This document shows, piece after piece, positions 58,511 through 64,000 of a stretch of 64,000 nt of DNA (position 1 is its first letter; each line of letters starts with the position of its first letter). A model generated the notes under the pieces. It saw only the letters and a program-made list of their open reading frames with translations. It did no database searches and was not told where the DNA came from. The DNA comes from Effrenium voratum (lineage: Eukaryota; Sar; Dinophyceae; Suessiales; Symbiodiniaceae). The stretch is taken from positions 1,090,382 to 1,154,381 of the forward strand of contig CAUJNA010002779.1 in the NCBI GenBank assembly GCA_963377175.1, read 5' to 3'. Both the position numbers and the translations under genes were made by a program.

Positions 58511-59923
58511 TCACCACAACATCCCCACGTAGCTGCGGACCGCAATCGATGATCGAAGTTTCCACCCGCCATCTTTGGCGTGAATGCAGTCATAGTAGTG
58601 GGAAGCGGCAATGTCTGCGTACGTGCCGCCGCGTGGAATCATGCAGCGATCCTGGCGCAAGCGTGCCTTTCCTCCGATGCAGAGGGGACGCGGAGAGTGG
58701 ACCCCGGCAAACTGGGCGGCAGACTTCACAGCGGCTTCATTGGAAATGAGGCTCCCTCTGCAATAGAAGCCCATCGGCGGAATCCACACATCGTTCCAGT
58801 TGGTGTACTCGTCGTTGGGAGATGGATGCTGCTGCCATTTCGAAGGTCGGATGAGCTCCTCGTCTTTCAAGATGCCAATGGCGGAATTGATGTCGGTGTT
58901 GTGCGCCCAAAAGAACGGCGAGATCGACTGAGTGCGAAAGTTATCCGGTAGCTTGCGGCGCGGCTCAAAGGAGAAGATGATCCCATAGCGATTGTTCCGA
59001 GAATCCTTTTTGCCTGGCTGGAAACGGTAGTATGTCCTCGGGGTCTTCTGGATGTACGGCCAGCACTTTTCCAGGACGCCCAACTGAACAATGAGTTGCT
59101 CAGGCAAATTGTCGAAAAATCCCGGGAGATCTCACGGATGACCTCCGTGGTCCAAGCTCCTGGGTTGCCATGCGGGAGTCTCTCTGCTGTCAGCTCCGAG
59201 ACAGATCTCACTCTGTGCTCATCCCGGATGATATTATCACGGTGCGGCATGAGGCTCCGGCACACTGTCTCCCAAGACTGCTTCCATTTGGATGCGTCCA
59301 ACTCGGCAATGCAAGGAAGGGTGTAGTACAAGACATCGTTGATGCGTATGGCAATTTCCTCAACCTGAAAGCCCGAGCAAAGCACGAAGTGATGGCTGCC
59401 CAGTGATGGTGCCGGAGCGCGAACACGAAGCTGAATGAGGTCAACCGTGTGCGTCGGATGGTCGCTCCTGCTGTTCGAAGCGGCAGCATGGCGTTCTGGT
59501 GGCGCTGATGGCGACCGAGGTCGCCTACGGTCCTCATGACTCCGGCGACCACTATGTGTCCATTCGCCCCAGTCACCATCATCTTCGGATTTGCCATGAG
59601 ATCCAGGGGTAAGCCTAACCCGAGATCGGCGAGGCACTGCGTGGGGAGCGTGAGCGCATGTCTGTTGGCCGGTCTTGCATCGCATGGGCGGTGCGCGAGG
59701 AGCTGTGGCTCTGAACATTTCGTAGATGCACCATGCCGTGCGTCTGCACGAAAAGCTGCACCTCATTGCCGTTGATGAAGCTAGGGAACTGGTCCAAGGT
59801 GACCTGACTGGTGGTCTGGACTGTCCCATCCGGGCGCAATAGGCTGCTCACCGTGTAGACTGCATGAGTGGACCGTATAGTCGAGTCAGCAACCTCAAGC
59901 TGAATGGGATGCACCGACGCCAT
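58511..59923 (-). CDS. ORF G, possible ADP-ribosyltransferase-like region (frame-broken)
   Basis: Starts MASVHPIQLEVADSTIRSTH. It continues to SRSPRSASP, where the frame changes (about 59640), then through an Arg/Ser-rich part and FQVEEIAIRINDVLYYTLPC to TTEVIREISRD. A second frame change lies in a run of five A (59105-59109), where six would keep frame. The last part holds FFWAHNTDINSAIGILKDEE, a GFYCRGSL block and GGTYADIAASHYYD, ending VGMLW. An 'H-x-T ... A-I-x-I-L-x-x-x-x-I-R-P-S ... G-F-Y' order is seen in some ADP-ribosyltransferase folds. This is a weak resemblance; no catalytic Glu is assigned. Confidence 0.45.
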
Positions 59924-60089
59924 GCCAATAGAAGGATAAGCACAGACAAACAAACAACCATAAAGTCCGAGCCAGCTCCAAACCATGCACACATGCACAC
60001 AATCACACATGAGCAAACGCAAGTGAGCAAAGACACCAACAATGCAAATCGGATCAACATGCTCATTTGGTTCCACTCTTCGGCGAATC

Positions 60090-62905
60090 TCAACAAATCC
60101 GGGTTGAAGCCTTTGGCTTCATAAAGACGTTTGAGGGCATCGAGACGCACTTGTTGTTGGATTGCTGGTTGAGCTCCACGCACAATGGGCCACGATCTGG
60201 ATGACCACGAGGAGTAAGTAAACATCTGATCATTGGCGCTTCGAATACTTTGATCTGAGACGGATGATCGGGCAGATGTGGTGTGATAGTCCTGGAGGCT
60301 GAATCACACATGTACCCAAGCACTTTGGTGACTGGAGGACGATAAAATTCCAGTGACAGAAAGTTCCGAAGGACTGCTGACGAAGGCGCTGCATCCCGCA
60401 AAAGTATGAAGCGATTGTCGACATAGCGCTCGTGCCAGATCACACCAAAGTCTGGCAGTTGAAACCTAAGCGTATCCATGGTCTGAATGCACAAATTGTC
60501 CTCAACCGTAGCAACGAGATTGCACAGAGGAGGAGCAGCCGGGGATCCCATTGCAACGCCTCGTTCCTGCCTGAACAAGTAGCCATTGATCTCGAAGTGG
60601 CTGTTGTCGATGACGAAGTCGAGGAGACACTGTAGGTCTTCTTCGACGGCGCCATTTTCCTTTAAACATGCGTCGCCGATGATCAGACTTCACTTCATAG
60701 ACCGACCAGTGTGATGCGTTGCGTAGACCCACCACCTGATCATAGCGATGAAGTAGAACCTGGAGAGCTTGGTGACAACGTTCCGTGGGACTTGACGTGA
60801 AGAAACCGGACAGGTCTTGTGACACCAACTGTATATACTCCGTAGGGTCTGCGGACGACAGCGCATCCCAGAGTTGTTGCACCAGCTCCTGAACCGAAAG
60901 CTGACCCGGAACGTCCGGAAAGGTGATCTTGGTGAGCTCAAAGATGAGGGCGCCGAAGGCCGTGAGAAGAGGTGCAGCCCACGTGCGAAGAAAGAAATGA
61001 TTAGTCTCGCTTTGAGCCAGTCTTTGGTCGGTTTGGGCAGAATGCGAGCGGTGGGAAGGGGTGCATGAAGTCGTAGTCCCCATGCATAGCGGTGTTGTAA
61101 TCAAGAAGGTATCATAGTCACGACTTCGGCACGAAAGGATGCGGCAGACTCGCGGCATAATGCAAATACTTCTCCTGCGCAAAAGGTCTTGCGCAACAGA
61201 GTGGAAAACAAAGTTGGGCAGATCACATGAGCACGCGAAGGGAGATGATCCGCTGGAATGACAACCCACGTCGTCAGGGCACGAGTCGTGTGCTGCAATG
61301 ACTCTGAGGTCCAGTGAGCCTGGTCTTGGACATTGGAGCGATGTTCAGCAAACAACTCCGCCAGAATGGGTTGGGAATCAGCATTAAAGCTGGACCCTTG
61401 TACCTTCCATCAGCGAGCCAGTTTGCGAAGCTGCATCTCAAAACGTTGCTGAAGTTTGTCCACATCGCCAAAATATTGATCCTTCATGGATGCAGTCATG
61501 ATGTCGGAATCAATGTCAGTGTTGATACATCGAAACTCATCCAAGATCACAGCATGAGAATGTGCACGAAAAGTGGCACGGTCATCCACGTCAATGCAGC
61601 GGCACAGGAAAGAAGTGTCCGGAGCCCATCTTCGTTGCCATTTGCGGTAGTTGTAGATGCGGTCACCCAAGGTGGCACTGCGAGTTTCAACGACTCGGAT
61701 CTTAGGAAGGAATGAAGGGAAAAGACCACGATGAGATGCCACCCGCCGTTGCAACCAGGTTCCGAGTTTGACTTTCCAGTCTCGAACATGTAGAGGTGGA
61801 AGTAGTAATTGTGTCATGGTGGTTGGGACCTGGAGTTCTCGCTTGTGCAAGACCTGGGTAAGAAGCTTCTGAGCCTTGGAGCGGAACGGCTCGTTGACAA
61901 AGGAGGAGAGCCGCAGGAAATAGTAAAGTTGAGTCGAAGGGAAAGCCGCCGATAAAAGATCACGCATGGTTTGAAACGACGCACCTGTTTTAAATCCCAG
62001 CCGATACAAAGTAGAATAGAGTGCCTGGATGTCGTCCAGCATCTCAGGCCGCAGTTGACGATGTAGATCGGGATGCAGTCGCCGCCGAAACCGCTTGTGA
62101 AGGGATAATGACGTAGGCGATGATAGCGAATGACGTCTGAAGTCAACCAGATGTTCACGGAAGCCAATTTCCCGAAGAAGTCTGTGTATCCAGGGTGCAT
62201 TTAAATGCGGGCGCAGCATGTACTGCCATTTGCTTTCTTGGACCCACAACGAGAAAGTGAGAAGCCTGATCTCGATCGGAACAGCACAGAACAGCCAGTA
62301 ATTGTTGGATCTCTTCCAATAATGAAGCGCTGGTTCAAAGAAAGCATGTTGCCCCCGCAGGGGTTGGAGATATTTGCGGCAACGGGAGGCTCCCTGCGTA
62401 GAACATCCTGATCTGTAGCTCCAATGTAGCATGGGCTGTGCCATGACGAAGGCCTGATGTAGACGCAAGGCTGCTGATGATGTCCCGGATCTTGAATGAA
62501 GTCACACAGGTCTGGAAGGCGAGCACGTAGCGATTTGAGGTGCCTCATATCAGCGAAAGTGGAGTGCACATGACTTCACAAAGCAGTGACGTCTTGTAGA
62601 AGTGAAGGACTTCAAAGAACGGAGGTATGTACCCATGGTCCTGTGAAATGAGTCGCTGTAAACAGCAAATCAGGACATACGATGTGATCCGGCATCTGTG
62701 GATCTCATGTAATATACCTATTGGCCACCGCGTGTCGGGTATGTGACATGGCAGTCGTCGGAATCTGAAGAGCAATGCGAACCAGGGTGAGCACCTCCAA
62801 AATGAGGCGCAACTGAGGTAATTGCAGAATCGATTCATACTCATCAGGAGGTGCTGTTGGTAGTGGAAGTCCAGACCGCCAGCATGCTGAGAAAAACGTC
62901 GTCAT
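60090..62905 (-). CDS. GIY-YIG endonuclease + reverse transcriptase, frame-broken
   Basis: Retroelement protein read in pieces. The first ATG (62905) is ten bases after TTCAACGCAG. An N-terminal GIY-YIG nuclease at about 62470-62200 shows CVYIRPSSW, CYIGATDQDVLRRE and, in the next frame, QESKWQYMLRPHLNAPW with the usual Arg, Glu and Asn. After about 300 residues without a known domain comes the RT at about 60900-60200: motif A SQDLSGFFTS, then EVKSDHRRRMFKG, motif B QERGVAMGSPAAPPLCNL and motif C RYVDNRFILL, where the second Asp of YxDD is Asn. A C-terminal piece (VRLDALKRLYEAKGFNPDLL) lies in another frame near 60150. At least six frame changes occur, near 62700, 62570, 62400, 61420, 61110, 60660 and 60220. 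Nuclease before RT matches the permuted Penelope-like elements (Naiad/Chlamys type) rather than classical Penelope. It is probably inactive as assembled. Confidence 0.7.
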
Positions 62906-63121
62906 CGAAGATCCCGCTGCGTTGAAGCTCAGTCCACATGATGCATCTCTGGTCAATTGCGGCTACAAGGTGGCAGCGACATGTATGTCCCAGACAAGTG
63001 CAGTGACGAACAACTCACAAGTCATGACAAGCACACATGTCAAAGGCATACAAGTTTTCAAGCGCAAATCACGACGCAACAAAGTTGCCACTCCGGGCTC
63101 ATACTGACAAGGAAAAGCACT
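62906..63121. other. Spacer with trans-splice-acceptor-like tract
   Basis: 216 bases, pyrimidine-rich on the minus strand, ending in CTTCAACGCAG ten bases before the ATG of the nuclease-RT ORF. Similar pyrimidine-AG spacers of 50-300 bases precede the other ORFs of the array (near 54707, 55440, 56720, 57590 and 58240). They suggest separately trans-spliced units, though cis introns are not excluded. Confidence 0.5.
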
Positions 63122-64000
63122 TCATCCGGTAAGAAGTCGAGCTACCACAATGAGCAGACACAGCGCCTTGTCCGAGAGCTTGGTGATGTAGCCTGGCTCT
63201 AGTCCCCACAAAGAAGCCATTGAAGCAAACGTGGGAGCATCACCTTTTGGCAAACGTTGACGCGCTTGCAGGAGCTGAACTGTTATGGGATCCAGAGACT
63301 TGTTGCCGTTGAGACGGGCGGGATGGTTGGCCCACTTGATCAACGACGGCATGGTAGTAGTAGTGGGGGTCTGCTTGAGGTAGACGTGCGGCTGATCACT
63401 GGTCCAGGAGTAGTGCTTGATGATGTCTTCAGGCGTGCTGTGCATCGTGAGCAACTTCGATGTTGTCTGCTTGGCAGGCGGGGGCGACATGCCGTGAAGA
63501 GATTGGATAATCCGAGGCTGTTGCTGAGGTGGAACATCGAATGACTTGCCGTCGAGAGCTGCCGCACTCACCGTGGGCAGAGAACTGGTGGGAGTCGAAG
63601 ACTGCGAGTGATTGACCGGAGGTGGTGTGACCAGCTCCGCATCATCTTTATGGGCAGCCATCGTAGAGGGAGGCGACGATCTCTGTGATGCCGAGCGCTG
63701 CGCCTGGAGCAGCTCATGCTCACGTTTAAGGTTGTGATACTTCTGCAGTGTCATCTTCCGGAGAGTGGGGCTTGAGGGTCTGATGATGTTGTTGAAGAAA
63801 CTGAAGCACAAGATTGCCCAAGTGCTCGTGGACCTTGATCCGCTGATTGAAGTCATCAATGTTGAGCCCCATCAAGTTTGCCAAGTCTCTCTCCAAAGTG
63901 AACAAGTGCTCCAAAGCAAGGCCTCGGTGCGCGTGCGAAATCCTTCCCACGTCACAAATCGTCCGTGAGCAAACGGCCTCAGTAGCCAGTTGGAAATGCC
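63122..64000 (-). CDS. Coiled-coil ORF, 5' end beyond window (frame-broken)
   Basis: Read from the window edge: RFVTWEGFRTRTEALLW in one frame, then ANLMGLNIDDFNQRIKVHEH and NLVLQFLQQHHQTLKP in a second, then MTLQKYHNLKREHELLQAQ in a third to a stop at 63122. The middle has two helical stretches. The C-terminal part is Pro/Gln/Thr-rich and then PSLIKWANHPARLNGNKSLD ... WGLEPGYITKLSDKALCLL. It lies directly upstream of the nuclease-RT ORF in the same direction, the place of an upstream Gag-like ORF, but no Gag motif is visible. Confidence 0.45.

Noticed and set aside
53724..60225. Hydrophobic leaders on many array ORFs, resembling signal peptides or membrane segments
   Set aside because: They coincide with pyrimidine-rich tracts before AG acceptors. 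T/C-rich DNA encodes Leu/Phe/Ser/Val in any frame, and likely start codons lie downstream.

Overview
The window looks like nuclear DNA of a dinoflagellate. The evidence is indirect but consistent. Every recognisable coding unit lies on the minus strand, as in dinoflagellate unidirectional gene clusters. Two tandem genes encode Gly-rich single-RRM proteins of a type familiar from dinoflagellates. Short GC-rich exons sit in long introns and appear to use GC and GA as well as GT splice donors. Pyrimidine tracts with AG lie just upstream of start codons, as expected for spliced-leader trans-splicing. Microsatellites and degenerate TTTAGGG-type blocks are abundant. The species cannot be named from sequence alone.

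Layout, in plus coordinates (transcription runs right to left). (1) About 0.9-9.2 kb: seven small minus-strand exons of a discoidin (F5/8 type C)-like gene, here gene L. Six of the seven keep reading frame across proposed splice sites. (2) About 10.3-50.8 kb: some thirty more small GC-rich minus-strand exons, here gene M; it may be one very large gene or several. In transcription order they encode coiled-coil helices, one PDZ-like domain, a Ser/Arg-containing middle part, a second PDZ-like domain and a SPRY-like domain. A possible stop codon lies at 10279. The introns hold dispersed short inverted-repeat (MITE-like) elements, a 3.35-kb 9-bp minisatellite (30.65-34.0 kb), chains of microsatellites (20.4-24.3 kb), a higher-order satellite (48.65-49.8 kb) and an AT-rich insertion flanked by a 14-bp direct repeat. 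(3) 51.5-53.1 kb: two intact, intronless, tandemly duplicated Gly-rich RRM genes. (4) 53.7-64.0 kb: a compact minus-strand array of about nine closely spaced ORFs, most with one or more frame breaks. One encodes an N-terminal GIY-YIG endonuclease joined to a reverse transcriptase, an arrangement like the permuted Penelope-like elements. Neighbours include three related ORFs with a TYREW/RDW...GY signature (one with a local inversion), a Myb/SANT-like ORF, an Arg/Ser-rich ORF and an ORF with a possible ADP-ribosyltransferase-like region.

The RRM proteins are probably RNA-binding and independent of the rest. The 53.7-64 kb array differs from everything to its left in density, intron content and decay. 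It is best read as a resident, decaying multi-gene retroelement or as an element inserted into a local gene family; the sequence does not decide between these. Exon boundaries in regions 1 and 2 come from GC3-rich reading frames, AG acceptors and phase matching, without transcript evidence.
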